From: Microbacterium sp. ET2
Lineage (GTDB): Bacteria; Actinomycetota; Actinomycetes; Actinomycetales; Microbacteriaceae
Direction of reading: 5' to 3'
Assembly: GCF_030347395.1 (NCBI RefSeq)
Contig: NZ_CP128170.1
Coordinates: 1,488,001 to 1,552,000 of the forward strand
Length of the DNA stretch: 64,000 nt
Shown here: one piece after another, positions 53,418-62,328 of the stretch
Layout of the letters: every line of letters starts with the position of its first letter
How positions within the stretch are numbered: the stretch's first letter is position 1
Program-made: the position numbers and the translations under genes
Notes under the pieces: model-generated
Told to the model about the DNA's origin: nothing
Databases searched by the model: none
What the model saw: the letters and a program-made list of their open reading frames with translations, nothing else

Positions 53418-54494
53418 ATGAAGAAGTCACATCTGCGATTCACCGCCGTCCTGGGCGCACTTGTTCTGGGGACAACACTGGCGGCGTGCTCCATGGACGC
53501 ATCCGGCTCGGGTTCAGGAGGGGACGGGGCTGAGTCCGGTGTTATCGCGTTCTTGATGCCCGATCTGGCTTCGACACGATACGAGGAGCAGGACGCCCCC
53601 CTCTTCACCGCCAAGGTGGCGGAACTGTGCACGGACTGCGAAGTCGTCTACCAGAACGCGGACTCGGACCCTGCGAAACAGCAGCAGCAGGCCGAGTCAG
53701 CGATCACGCAAGGGGCGAAGGCCATCGTTCTCGATGCCGTCGACACGAAGGCCGCGGCGACAATCGTCACCAGCGCGCAATCCGCAGGTATCCCGGTCAT
53801 CACCTATGACCGTCCGATCACGACTGCGCCGGCCGACTTCTATGTCTCATTCGACAACGAGGAGATCGGCAACCTCATCGCAACCTCTCTCGTGGAAAAG
53901 CTCGATGCCGACGGGGCCGAGGGCGGAGTACTCATCGTCAACGGATCGCCCACCGACGATGCGGCACAACTCATCAAGGCGGGTATCAACGCGGGCGTGG
54001 ACGCAAGCTCGTACGAGATCCTGGCGCAGTTCGACACTCCGCAGTGGGACCCGCAGGAAGCCCAGGACTGGGTGAGCGGACAGATCACGCAGTTCGACGA
54101 CATCGTCGGCGTCGTGGCAGCCAACGACGGCACCGGGGGCGGGTCGATCGCGGCGTTCCAGGCAGCCGGCGTCAGTCCCGTTCCGCCCGTGACCGGCAAC
54201 GATGCAGAACTCGCCGCGATCCAGCGGATAATCGCCGGCACGCAGTACAACACGATCTCCAAGCCCATTGCCACGGTGGCAGAAGCTGCCGCCGAGGTCG
54301 CCGTGCAGCTCATCCGCGGCGAGACTCCGTCCGCAGACACAGAGCTGTTCGACACCCCCTCCCGGCTGTTCACTCCGACGGTCGTGACCGCGGAGAACGT
54401 CAAGGAGGTCATCTTCGACGGGGGCATCTACACAGCCGACCAGGTGTGCACAGGCGAGTTTGCCGCAGGGTGCGCCGAGCTGGGCATCGAGTAG
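53418..54494 (+). CDS. Xylose/ribose-type ABC sugar-binding lipoprotein
   Basis: 358 residues, GAGGAG upstream. Lipobox TLAAC, Cys24. Periplasmic-binding fold of the XylF/RbsB group: VIAFLMPDLASTRYEEQDAP, CEVVYQNADSDPAKQQQQAE, AIVLDAVDTKAAATIV, IPVITYDRPITTAPADFYVS, GVVAANDGTGGGSIAAFQ. This class binds monosaccharides. A Cys pair (LCTDCE) and VCTGEFAAGC near the end may form disulfides outside the cell. First gene of the importer operon driven by the DeoR-controlled promoter. Confidence 0.92.
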   Translation: MKKSHLRFTAVLGALVLGTTLAACSMDASGSGSGGDGAESGVIAFLMPDLASTRYEEQDAPLFTAKVAELCTDCEVVYQNADSDPAKQQQQAESAITQGAKAIVLDAVDTKAAATIVTSAQSAGIPVITYDRPITTAPADFYVSFDNEEIGNLIATSLVEKLDADGAEGGVLIVNGSPTDDAAQLIKAGINAGVDASSYEILAQFDTPQWDPQEAQDWVSGQITQFDDIVGVVAANDGTGGGSIAAFQAAGVSPVPPVTGNDAELAAIQRIIAGTQYNTISKPIATVAEAAAEVAVQLIRGETPSADTELFDTPSRLFTPTVVTAENVKEVIFDGGIYTADQVCTGEFAAGCAELGIE

Positions 54495-54589
54495 ACATCG
54501 CGAGGGTCGGGACGCCTGATCTGCAGTCCGGCGTCCCACCTTCCTTCCCTTTCGTCACACCCACTGAGCCCCGCAGAAAGTTGCATGTC

Positions 54590-55441
54590 GTGACAACAGA
54601 CACATCACCGCGGCACCCGGAGATTCATAGGGTGCTCGAGATGCGAGCCATCTCGAAGAGCTTCGGAGCAGTCGCCGCCCTCACCGACGTTGATCTGTCG
54701 GTGGGCAGCAGCGAAGTCGTCGCCATCGTCGGCGACAACGGGGCGGGCAAGTCGACACTCGTGAAGGTCCTCGCAGGGGTACACAAGCCGGATGCGGGAA
54801 CCATCGTCTTCGCGGGCGACGAGGTGTCGATCGACTCACCCAACGACGCGATCGATCGAGGGATCGCGACGGTGTTCCAGGATCTCGCCCTCTGCGACAA
54901 CCTCGACGTGGTTCAGAACCTTTTCCTTGGCAGGGAGATGAAGCCTCTGCAGTTGGACGAGGTCACCATGGAGATCACGGCGTGGGATCTGCTTCGCCAG
55001 CTGTCGGCCAAGATTCCGTCGGTGAGAGTTCCCATCGCCTCACTCTCGGGCGGGCAACGTCAAACCGTCGCGATCGCACGGTCGCTCCTGGGGGAGCCGA
55101 AACTGATCATCCTCGATGAGCCCACCGCGGCGCTCGGAGTGGCGCAGACGGCTGAGGTCCTCAATCTCATCGAACGACTTCGCGAGCGCGGGTTGGGCGT
55201 TGTGATCATCACCCACAACATGGAGGATGTCCGCGCCGTCGCCGACCGCGTGGTCGTCCTCCGGCTCGGTCGCAACAACGGCGAGTTCGACGCCAGGCAG
55301 ACGAACTCCGAGCAGCTCATCGCCGCCATCACCGGCGCCACCGACAATGTCGTCTCCCGCCGCAGAGCGGCCGTCGACTCGGTGAGCGCGGCCGAACAGG
55401 CCTTACCTGCGGCCACCTCAGAGACAGGAACTCATCCGTGA
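54590..55441 (+). CDS. ABC sugar importer ATPase, single-domain (FrcA-like)
   Basis: 283 residues from GTG 54590; the ribosome site is weak and the exact start uncertain. Walker A GDNGAGKST, Q-loop VFQDLALCDNL, signature LSGGQRQ, Walker B LIILDEPTAALG, switch His ITHNM. Most XylG/RbsA ATPases are about 500 residues with two domains; this is one domain, as in FrcA. A 35-residue tail after the fold is unstructured. It is the only ABC ATPase in the window. Confidence 0.92.
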   Translation: MTTDTSPRHPEIHRVLEMRAISKSFGAVAALTDVDLSVGSSEVVAIVGDNGAGKSTLVKVLAGVHKPDAGTIVFAGDEVSIDSPNDAIDRGIATVFQDLALCDNLDVVQNLFLGREMKPLQLDEVTMEITAWDLLRQLSAKIPSVRVPIASLSGGQRQTVAIARSLLGEPKLIILDEPTAALGVAQTAEVLNLIERLRERGLGVVIITHNMEDVRAVADRVVVLRLGRNNGEFDARQTNSEQLIAAITGATDNVVSRRRAAVDSVSAAEQALPAATSETGTHP

Positions 55442-56688
55442 CCGGCACAGCGCAGCATCCCCGCCCAACCGATCGTCAAGACGAACGCCTGCAGGCCGAG
55501 GCCGCCGGTCTCAGCGGAATCTTCTCGCAATCTGTGAGCCGCATTCGTGGCGGAGACCTCGGGCTCCTACCCGTCATCATCGGACTGGCGCTGATATGGG
55601 CAATCTTCCAGGCGCTCAACCCCTTTTTTCTCTCCAGCAACAACCTCGCCAACCTCCTCATGCAGTCAGTGCCGGTCGGCGTTCTAGCCCTGGGGATCGT
55701 GTGTGTGCTGCTCGTGGGGGAGATCGATCTGTCCGTCGGGTCCGTGAGCGGACTCTCGGCCGCGATCGTCGCTGTGACTTTCGTCACCCTCGGATGGGCG
55801 CTGCCGCTCGCCGTTCTTGCGTCACTCGCGGTCGGACTGTTCATCGGCCTGTTCTACTCCATCGTCTACATCCGCATCGGTGTGCCCTCGTTCGTCATCA
55901 CTCTCGCAGGGCTACTGGGCATACTCGGCCTGCAGCTGCTCACCCTCGGGACCTCCGGGACGATCAACCTGCCCGTCGACTCGTTCCTGGTGTACTTCGG
56001 CCAGCAGGCCTTCGTCCCTGAGCCACTTTCTTATGTACTCGCGGTGGTCGTAGCGGGAAGCGTCTTTCTGTCGTCCTTCCTGACTGCGCGCCGACGGACG
56101 ACAGCGGGGCTCTCCGCGCGGCCCCTGAGCGTAAACATTATGGGGTCTGCTGCACTCCTGATCGTCCTGGTGGTTGCGGCGTGGTATCTCAACCTGACCC
56201 GCGGCGTCGGATGGATGTTCGTGTTCTTTGTCGTACTGGTGCTCATCATGAACTACGCCTTCACACGGACATCGTGGGGACGATCTGTCTTCGCCGTCGG
56301 CGGCAATAGGGAAGCCGCACGCCGCTCCGGCATCAACGTGTCCCGCGTCTACATGTCGGTGTTCATGCTCTGCACCACATTCGCGGCCCTCGGCGGTCTC
56401 CTGGCCGCCGCGCGGTTGAACTCCGCTGGGCCGCAGACGGGCACCGGAGACGTGAACCTTAACGCCATCGCTGCCGCTGTCATCGGAGGCACAAGTCTGT
56501 TCGGGGGACGCGGGTCGGCTTTCGCGGCACTGCTGGGCGTGCTCGTGATCCAATCCATCTCGAGCGGGTTGACCCTGCTCAACCTCGACTCATCTATCCG
56601 ATTCATCGTCACTGGCGCTGTGGTGCTCATCGCGGTGGCACTGGACGCCGTGGCCAGGAGGTCTCGCGCCTCGAGCGGACGCGCTTAG
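55438..56688 (+). CDS. ABC monosaccharide importer permease (XylH/FrcC-like)
   Basis: 416 residues from GTG overlapping the ATPase stop (GTGA). About ten membrane segments. BPD_transp_2 motifs: GIVCVLLVGEIDLSVGSVSG, GVPSFVITLAGLLGILGL, FAVGGNREAARRSGINVSRV and AAAVIGGTSLFGGRGSAFAA. Length and inserted periplasmic region match XylH rather than RbsC. Completes a monosaccharide importer paired with the two-kinase operon. Confidence 0.93.
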   Translation: MTGTAQHPRPTDRQDERLQAEAAGLSGIFSQSVSRIRGGDLGLLPVIIGLALIWAIFQALNPFFLSSNNLANLLMQSVPVGVLALGIVCVLLVGEIDLSVGSVSGLSAAIVAVTFVTLGWALPLAVLASLAVGLFIGLFYSIVYIRIGVPSFVITLAGLLGILGLQLLTLGTSGTINLPVDSFLVYFGQQAFVPEPLSYVLAVVVAGSVFLSSFLTARRRTTAGLSARPLSVNIMGSAALLIVLVVAAWYLNLTRGVGWMFVFFVVLVLIMNYAFTRTSWGRSVFAVGGNREAARRSGINVSRVYMSVFMLCTTFAALGGLLAAARLNSAGPQTGTGDVNLNAIAAAVIGGTSLFGGRGSAFAALLGVLVIQSISSGLTLLNLDSSIRFIVTGAVVLIAVALDAVARRSRASSGRA

Positions 56689-56745
56689 TCCGTCGAGGAC
56701 GGCGTGAGACACCGGCGAGATGCACTTCGACGCTGTTGTCAGCGG

Positions 56746-58026
56746 CTAACTGAGCGCCAATGCGGCGCGACCCGCGTACTGCGTGTCATGCGTCGCTTCA
56801 ATCTCCAACAGCCGGTTCCACTTGCTGGTGCGCTCTGAGCGCATCGTTGAGCCAACCTTGATCTGCCCCGCTCGCCAACCGACGGCGAGATCTGCGAGCC
56901 AGCTGTCTTCGGTGTCGCCGGAACGGGCACTGACGACGGTTGCGTACGAGCCGCGTCGGGATGTCGTCACCGCATCCGCGGTTCGCGTGACAAGGCCAGC
57001 TTGGTTCGGCTTTATGAGGACTGAGTTTGCGATGGCCTCCGCGATGCCCTTCTCGATCCGATCGACATTCGTCGCGAAAAGATCGTCGCCGAGTAGCTGG
57101 ATTGACGCAAGGCGGGCTGAGGCACCCCTCCATGCATCCCAGTCGTTGTCACCGAGTGGGTCCTCGACAGAGACGATGGGGTAGTGCTGGACCCAATCCG
57201 CCAGGCGGGCGATCCACTCCTCGGTGGTCAAGGCGATGTCCTCGGATCGCAGCGCGATTTGCCCGGCGCCGTCCACGAGCTGGGAGGCGGCGATGTCGAC
57301 GGCGATGGCGACATCGTCACCCACGCGCAGCCCGCTGCGCTCGATGCCGCTGGTGACGAGTGCGAGGGCGGCTTCGTTGGACTCGAGGCGGGCGCTGAGC
57401 CCGCCTTCGTCGGCGACCAGCGCAGCCCATCCGCCTTGCTCGGTAAGCAGAGCGGCGGTTGCCGCGCGTACCCGTGCCGCCCACTCGATGCCCTCAGTGA
57501 AGCTGGAGGAGCCGAGCGGTACGACGAGGATGTCCTGGATGTCGATTGCTCGACCCGCGTGAGCACCGCCGGAGATGATGTTCACCATCGGGAGCGGGAT
57601 GAGGGGTACCCCGGAAGGGTCGAGCACCCGCCACAGGGGTGAGCGGTCAGCGTCGGCGAACGCGGTCAGCGTGGCAAGCGACGCGCCGAGAGCGGAGTTG
57701 CCGCCGATGCCGGAGAGCGCAGGGTCGGCGTCGAGGGCTTCGATCGCGGCATCGACTGACCGCTGGTCTCCTGCATCCAGCCCGATGAGAGCGTCGGAAA
57801 TCGGTCCTCTCAGGCGGTCGACGGCGCTCCGGGTTCCGTAGCCGTCGTAGCGGTCGTCGCAGTCGCGCAGCTCGATCGCCTCGAAGTCGCCGGTGGAGGC
57901 ACCCGAGGGTGTGATTACCCGACCGGTGCCACCGCCTTGCAGAGTGACACGGCAGCCGACAGTGGGGCGGCCGCGTGAGTCGAGGGCCTCCCACGCCTCC
58001 AGGGTTGAAATGGTTGTGGTTGGCAT
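56746..58026 (-). CDS. Enolase paralogue (phosphopyruvate hydratase-like) lacking the catalytic-loop His
   Basis: 426 residues, full enolase length. Conserved: EALDSRGRPTV, SGASTGDFEAIELRD, metal ligands Asp244 (VDIAAS), Glu288 (SVEDPLGDNDW) and Asp314 (LLGDDLF), general base Lys339 (LIKPNQAG), Glu207 (ADEGG), Lys390 (GQIKVGS). Changed: the loop normally SHRSGETED is SARSGDTED, with Ala367 in place of His, and NGG before HA is SGG. So it is probably not the housekeeping enolase but an enzyme dehydrating a related phosphorylated acid. Starts 4 bases after the APH-like kinase. Confidence 0.88.
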   Translation of the reverse strand: MPTTTISTLEAWEALDSRGRPTVGCRVTLQGGGTGRVITPSGASTGDFEAIELRDCDDRYDGYGTRSAVDRLRGPISDALIGLDAGDQRSVDAAIEALDADPALSGIGGNSALGASLATLTAFADADRSPLWRVLDPSGVPLIPLPMVNIISGGAHAGRAIDIQDILVVPLGSSSFTEGIEWAARVRAATAALLTEQGGWAALVADEGGLSARLESNEAALALVTSGIERSGLRVGDDVAIAVDIAASQLVDGAGQIALRSEDIALTTEEWIARLADWVQHYPIVSVEDPLGDNDWDAWRGASARLASIQLLGDDLFATNVDRIEKGIAEAIANSVLIKPNQAGLVTRTADAVTTSRRGSYATVVSARSGDTEDSWLADLAVGWRAGQIKVGSTMRSERTSKWNRLLEIEATHDTQYAGRAALALS

Positions 58027-58030
58027 GGGA

Positions 58031-59047
58031 CTAGTCCTCGTCTCTGCTCAAGATTTCTAAGGGATGCGAACGGTCGTACTGCTCGGCCATAGTCAGCAAG
58101 GCCCCACCGACACGGAACGCTCGCTCCTTCTGCTCCTCTGTGAGGTACTTCACTCGCGATCTACCGATGACTCGGGACAGCATCAAACAGCCAATCTGCT
58201 CGGACAGGTCCCTGTCATCCAGGGCGATGCCGGTCTCCTCATACGCCTCAACGAAGAGATGTCCCGCGCGATCAAACTGCGCCCGTCGGTCATGCCCGGC
58301 TCGGATGCGCTTCAAAGCGAAATGGGACAGGAAGAATGCGACGTCGAAGGTAGGGTCCCCCCGATGGCCGACCTCGTCGTCGATGAGCCAGAACTGACGG
58401 GGTCGCTCGGACGTTCGAGGTGCAACAAGCACGTTCTTCGGCGAGAAGTCGCCGTGTACCAGGCAGCGGCGGGTAGAGAGAATGCGGTCGGCGACTCCCT
58501 CAACTGCTTCGGCATAGTCCGGCGCTCGCTCCGCAACGGCGTAGTGAAACGGTTCGATGCGCAATCCGAGGAAGCCCGCGGCGCCGTCGTCGGGAGGAAG
58601 GGACCACATCTGCTCACTGGTCGCCGTATGCACGGAGCCGATCATGCGACCGAGGCCCGCCGCGACTTCGAGGTCGGGGTCACCTGCGAGGAGCTCAGTC
58701 TTCCAGTCGCCCCAATCGACTGGTGCGTGCTCCATCGTGAGGGTCAGTGTCTCTTCGTCGACGTCGAGGGCGGCGGGCGAGTGGGTGGGGATGATGTCGC
58801 CCAACATGCTCATCACCCGGGCCTCGTTGAGAATCCGCTCACGGGGCGCACTCCAGTCATCCTCGACGTCGAGCTTGTCCAGGGACTGCTTCACCACCAC
58901 GCGCCGCACGCCATCGAAAGCGGAGTAGACGGCACCGCTGACACCGCCTGTGAGCTGCTGCACCGTCCAGTGGTCGTCTGGAGCGAAGGAGAGCCCGCGT
59001 TCCCGGAGATAGGCGGGCACAGTGGTCACGGCAAGCGTCGTCGACAT
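58031..59047 (-). CDS. APH-fold phosphotransferase (sugar/small-molecule kinase)
   Basis: 338 residues from ATG 59047 (weak TTGGACT upstream). Protein-kinase-like fold of the aminoglycoside phosphotransferase family: Lys53 in RRVVVKQSL, catalytic LVHGDFSPKNVL (Asp200, Asn205), metal LIDDEVGHRGDPTFD (Asp223/Asp224). The DDEVGHRGDP form recalls methylthioribose kinase and choline/homoserine kinases more than resistance enzymes. In an operon with an enolase paralogue and opposite a sugar importer, it probably phosphorylates the imported sugar or an acid derived from it. Antibiotic resistance is unlikely. Confidence 0.83.
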   Translation of the reverse strand: MSTTLAVTTVPAYLRERGLSFAPDDHWTVQQLTGGVSGAVYSAFDGVRRVVVKQSLDKLDVEDDWSAPRERILNEARVMSMLGDIIPTHSPAALDVDEETLTLTMEHAPVDWGDWKTELLAGDPDLEVAAGLGRMIGSVHTATSEQMWSLPPDDGAAGFLGLRIEPFHYAVAERAPDYAEAVEGVADRILSTRRCLVHGDFSPKNVLVAPRTSERPRQFWLIDDEVGHRGDPTFDVAFFLSHFALKRIRAGHDRRAQFDRAGHLFVEAYEETGIALDDRDLSEQIGCLMLSRVIGRSRVKYLTEEQKERAFRVGGALLTMAEQYDRSHPLEILSRDED

Positions 59048-59080
59048 GTGAGTCCAATCCAGAGTGGGTATCGCAACCAT

Positions 59081-59111
59081 ACACAAGCGTTTCTGGACTT
59101 GTCGACTTGTG
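59081..59111. promoter_or_regulatory. Candidate operators between kinase and DeoR gene
   Basis: CACAAG (59082-59087) and CTTGTG (59106-59111) are inverse copies, with a further CTTGT at 59098-59102; GACTTGT occurs twice in direct orientation at 59096 and 59104. Located in the 110-base gap between divergent starts, as expected for DeoR control of both sides. Confidence 0.45.
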
Positions 59112-59157
59112 ATTGCTTGCGATCAGTGCAATGCTGACCAAACCGAAAGGAACGATG

Positions 59158-59919
59158 ATGTACCTCGAAGAACGACGACGTGTCCTTCTGAACCGGGTGA
59201 GACAACTCGGTCGGGTCGACGTGGCCACCGCCGCGGCCGAGCTCGACGTCACCACCGAGACAGTGCGCAAGGACCTCGTCCACCTTGAGCGGCAGGGATT
59301 CGTCACCCGCACCCACGGCGGCGCGATCCCGGTTCAGCGACTCGGTTTCGAGCCGGCCAACGCCGTGCGCCAGTCGGTGATGACCGACGAGAAGATGCGG
59401 ATCGCGCAGGCTGCTATCGCCGAACTTCCCGAGGACGGCGCCATCCTGATCGACGCCGGCACGACAACGGCGCTCATGCCCCGATTCTTCGATCCCGATA
59501 CCCGGCTGCGGGTTGTGACCAACTCGCTGCACATCATGAACGAGCTCAGCGCGTTCCCCAACGTCACCCTCATGCACCTGGGCGGTGTCTTCCGCCCGAT
59601 CAGCCAGAGCACCGTTGGCCCGTGGGCGGTGGCCGCTCTTCGCGAGCTGCGAATCGATGTCGCATTCATTGGCGCGAACGGATTCAGCGTCGACCACGGG
59701 CTGACCACCTCCGACCAGGCCGAAGCGGAATGCAAGCAGGCGATGGTGCGCGCTTCCCGCCGGTCGGTTGCTTTGCTGGACCACTCCAAGATCGGCGCTG
59801 AGTACTTCCACCGGTTCGCCGAACCCTCCGGCGTAGACGTGATCGTCACCGACTCGGGCATCGACAGGGATCTTCTCGATGATCTTCGGCAATCCGTCGA
59901 CCACATCGTCGTCGCCTAA
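59158..59919 (+). CDS. DeoR-family transcriptional regulator
   Basis: 253 residues from the second of two adjacent ATGs (59155, 59158); GAAAGG is 7 bases before the second. Helix-turn-helix MYLEERRRVLLNRVRQLGRV with LDVTTETVRKDLVHLERQGF and RTHGGAIP, then DeoRC (GAILIDAGTTTALMPRFF, LRVVTNSLHIMNEL, FIGANGFSVDHGLTTSD, VALLDHSKIGAEYFHRF). Divergent from the kinase/enolase pair and upstream of the importer; a phosphorylated sugar is the usual effector. Confidence 0.92.
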   Translation: MYLEERRRVLLNRVRQLGRVDVATAAAELDVTTETVRKDLVHLERQGFVTRTHGGAIPVQRLGFEPANAVRQSVMTDEKMRIAQAAIAELPEDGAILIDAGTTTALMPRFFDPDTRLRVVTNSLHIMNELSAFPNVTLMHLGGVFRPISQSTVGPWAVAALRELRIDVAFIGANGFSVDHGLTTSDQAEAECKQAMVRASRRSVALLDHSKIGAEYFHRFAEPSGVDVIVTDSGIDRDLLDDLRQSVDHIVVA

Positions 59920-59962
59920 CGCGCGGCGGCACACCATGCCACCAACAGAAGAAGGGCAGTTC

Positions 59963-61351
59963 ATGACCAAGTCATCCCCCGCAGCGCTGCGGCGTTACCG
60001 CGCAGTCGCGGTGGTCGGAGGCATCGCGGCCTCCGCCTTGGCCGTCAGCGGTTGCACCGCGAGCACGTCCACGCCGGACAGCAGCGACGGCGTCACCACC
60101 ATCACTGTCGCCACCGCCGCCGTCCCTCAGTTCGATGACATCCGCGAGCTAACCCCGCAGTTCGAAGAGGCATACCCCGACGTTAAGGTCGAATACGTCA
60201 ACCTGCCCGAGGACCAGCTGCGTGACCAGCTCACGCAGGGCGTCGCCACCGGCTCCAGTCCGTTCGATGTCGTCAGCATCGGCCCGCTCGAGGTGCCGTT
60301 GTGGGCGCAGAACGAGTGGCTCGCACCGATTGACGACTACCTCGCCGAGGACACCGAGTTCGACGAAGGCGACATCATTCCCGCCGTGGCCAGTGGCCTC
60401 ACCCTGAACGACCAGCAGTACGCGGTCCCCATCAGCGCCGAGTCGTCCATGCTGATGTACCGGCAAGACCTGTTCGACGCTGCCGGCCTGCAGATGCCGG
60501 AGAAGCCAACGTGGGCCGACGTGGCGCAGCTTGCCGAGCAGATCCAGGACCCGTCGCAGAATCTCGCCGGCATCTGCCTGCGCGGCGACGCCTCGTGGGG
60601 GGCTTCGATGGCGGCTCTGAACCCGATGATCAACGCCTTCGGCGGAATCTGGTACGACGAGGACTGGAACCCACAACTATCCAGCCCCGAGTCGGTAGCC
60701 GCGATCGACGCGTACCTCAACCTGCAGCGCAACTACGGCGTGCCCGGTTCTTCCACGGCCGGCTTCCCGGAGTGCCTCACCGCGTTCACGCAGGGTCAGG
60801 CGGCGATGTGGTTCGACGCGACCTCGGCCGGCGCTTCTGTTGAGAATCCCGAGGTCAGCTCCGTCGTCGGTCAGGTGGGCTACGCCCCCGCCCCGGTCGA
60901 CTCGTGGGACGGCAACGGCTGGCTTTGGTCGTGGAACCTGGCCATCACCTCCACCTCGGAGAAGCAAGACGCCGCCTGGAAGTACCTGTCTTTCTTCGGC
61001 TCGAAAGACTACGTGAAGCTCGTCGGTGAGGAGCTCGGCTGGGAGCGCGCACCCTCGGCCACACGCGCGTCCACCTACCAGATCCCCGAGTACATGGAGG
61101 CGGCGCCGTTCGCGCAGACCTCGCTCGACATGGTCGACCTCGCAGACCCGACTCAGCACCCGTCCGAGACGCCGTACGACGGCATCCTGTTCTTGCTGCT
61201 GCCCGCGTATCAGGACTTCGGCACCCAGGTCGCCAAGGAGGTATCCGACGCCATCACCAGCGGGGCGTCAGGCGCCGAGGTCGGCGCCGCAGCCGATGCA
61301 ATCCTCGCCCGGTTCGCCGAAGACAATCGTGAATGGGCCGACGGAGAGTAA
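59963..61351 (+). CDS. ABC importer binding lipoprotein, polyol/sorbitol-mannitol type
   Basis: 462 residues from ATG 59963 with AGAAGAAGG upstream. Lipobox AVSGC, Cys31. Type I solute-binding protein similar to SmoE-type polyol binders: LTPQFEEAYPDVKVEYVNLP, SPFDVVSIGPLEVPLWAQNE, WLAPIDDYLAEDTEF, LAGICLRGDASWGASMAALN, GNGWLWSWNLAITSTSEKQ. Leads an operon with two permeases and a class I aldolase. A sugar alcohol or small aldose is the likely ligand. Confidence 0.92.
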   Translation: MTKSSPAALRRYRAVAVVGGIAASALAVSGCTASTSTPDSSDGVTTITVATAAVPQFDDIRELTPQFEEAYPDVKVEYVNLPEDQLRDQLTQGVATGSSPFDVVSIGPLEVPLWAQNEWLAPIDDYLAEDTEFDEGDIIPAVASGLTLNDQQYAVPISAESSMLMYRQDLFDAAGLQMPEKPTWADVAQLAEQIQDPSQNLAGICLRGDASWGASMAALNPMINAFGGIWYDEDWNPQLSSPESVAAIDAYLNLQRNYGVPGSSTAGFPECLTAFTQGQAAMWFDATSAGASVENPEVSSVVGQVGYAPAPVDSWDGNGWLWSWNLAITSTSEKQDAAWKYLSFFGSKDYVKLVGEELGWERAPSATRASTYQIPEYMEAAPFAQTSLDMVDLADPTQHPSETPYDGILFLLLPAYQDFGTQVAKEVSDAITSGASGAEVGAAADAILARFAEDNREWADGE

Positions 61352-61353
61352 TC

Positions 61354-62328
61354 ATGACGCAGTCCTCAGTCTCTGAGGCGCAGAAGCGCCCGGCGCAGGC
61401 CCCGTCGCCTCCGCCGGGCGCCACCCGAGAGATCACGAGTGATCAGTCGTCGCGGTGGGCACGGGTGAAGGTCGCGCTCCCGCTCTACCCAACGATGATC
61501 GTGGTGCTGCTGGTCAGCCAGCTGCCGTTCCTCCTCACCCTCTGGTACAGCCTGAACGACTGGAACCTGGCCACTAGCCAGGACGGTCCGGAGTTCATCG
61601 GGCTCGCCAACTACGCAGAGATCTTCACCGAGCCCGAGTTTCTACAGGCCGCCGGGAACACCGCCATAATGACGGTCGGCGCCGTGCTGATCTCATTCAT
61701 CGTCGGCCTTCTGCTGGCGTTGCTGGTCAACCGGGAGTTCCGGGGACGAGGCGTCGTGCGGACCCTGCTGATCATCCCGTTTCTCGTCCTCCCCGCCGCG
61801 ACCGCGCTGCTGTGGAAGAACACCATGCTGGGCACCACCTACGGCATCGTCAACTGGGTCATCGGCCTGGTCGGGATCCCCCCGGTCGATTGGCTCGGCC
61901 AGCACCCGATGCTGTCGGTCATCATCATCCTCAGCTGGCAGTGGTCACCGTTCTTCATGCTGATCCTCCTCGCCGGGCTTCAGAGCGAAGATCCCAGCAT
62001 CATCGAAGCCGCCAAGGTGGACGGCGCCCGCTCATTCGACCGTTTCCGCTACCTCACCTGGCGGCACCTTCGGCCCTACAGCGAACTGAGCGTCGTCCTC
62101 GGCTCGATCTATATCATCCAGACCTTCGACGCCGTTTACCTCGCCGCTCAGGGATCTGCGACCACCAACCTGCCCTACTACCTGTACCAGCGAGCATTCC
62201 GTGGACTTGAGATCGGCCAGGCCTCCGCGATGGCCGTCATCGTCCTCATCGCAACCCTGATCATCGCCTCAATCGGCCTGCGCGTCGCATCAAACCTGCT
62301 CAAGTCCACCGAAGGGAGGGCATCATGA
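61354..62328 (+). CDS. ABC polyol/sugar importer permease (MalF/SmoF type)
   Basis: 324 residues from ATG 61354, GGAGAG 5 bases upstream inside the end of the previous gene. Cytoplasmic leader of about 45 residues, six membrane segments (VALPLYPTMIVVLLVSQLPF first); EAA loop IIEAAKVDGARSFDRFRYLT. Overlaps the next permease by ATGA. Confidence 0.93.
   Translation: MTQSSVSEAQKRPAQAPSPPPGATREITSDQSSRWARVKVALPLYPTMIVVLLVSQLPFLLTLWYSLNDWNLATSQDGPEFIGLANYAEIFTEPEFLQAAGNTAIMTVGAVLISFIVGLLLALLVNREFRGRGVVRTLLIIPFLVLPAATALLWKNTMLGTTYGIVNWVIGLVGIPPVDWLGQHPMLSVIIILSWQWSPFFMLILLAGLQSEDPSIIEAAKVDGARSFDRFRYLTWRHLRPYSELSVVLGSIYIIQTFDAVYLAAQGSATTNLPYYLYQRAFRGLEIGQASAMAVIVLIATLIIASIGLRVASNLLKSTEGRAS

Noticed and set aside
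58031..59047. Aminoglycoside resistance gene
   Set aside because: The APH fold is shared by many metabolic kinases. The DDEVGHRGDP motif and coupling to an enolase paralogue and sugar importer favour metabolism.
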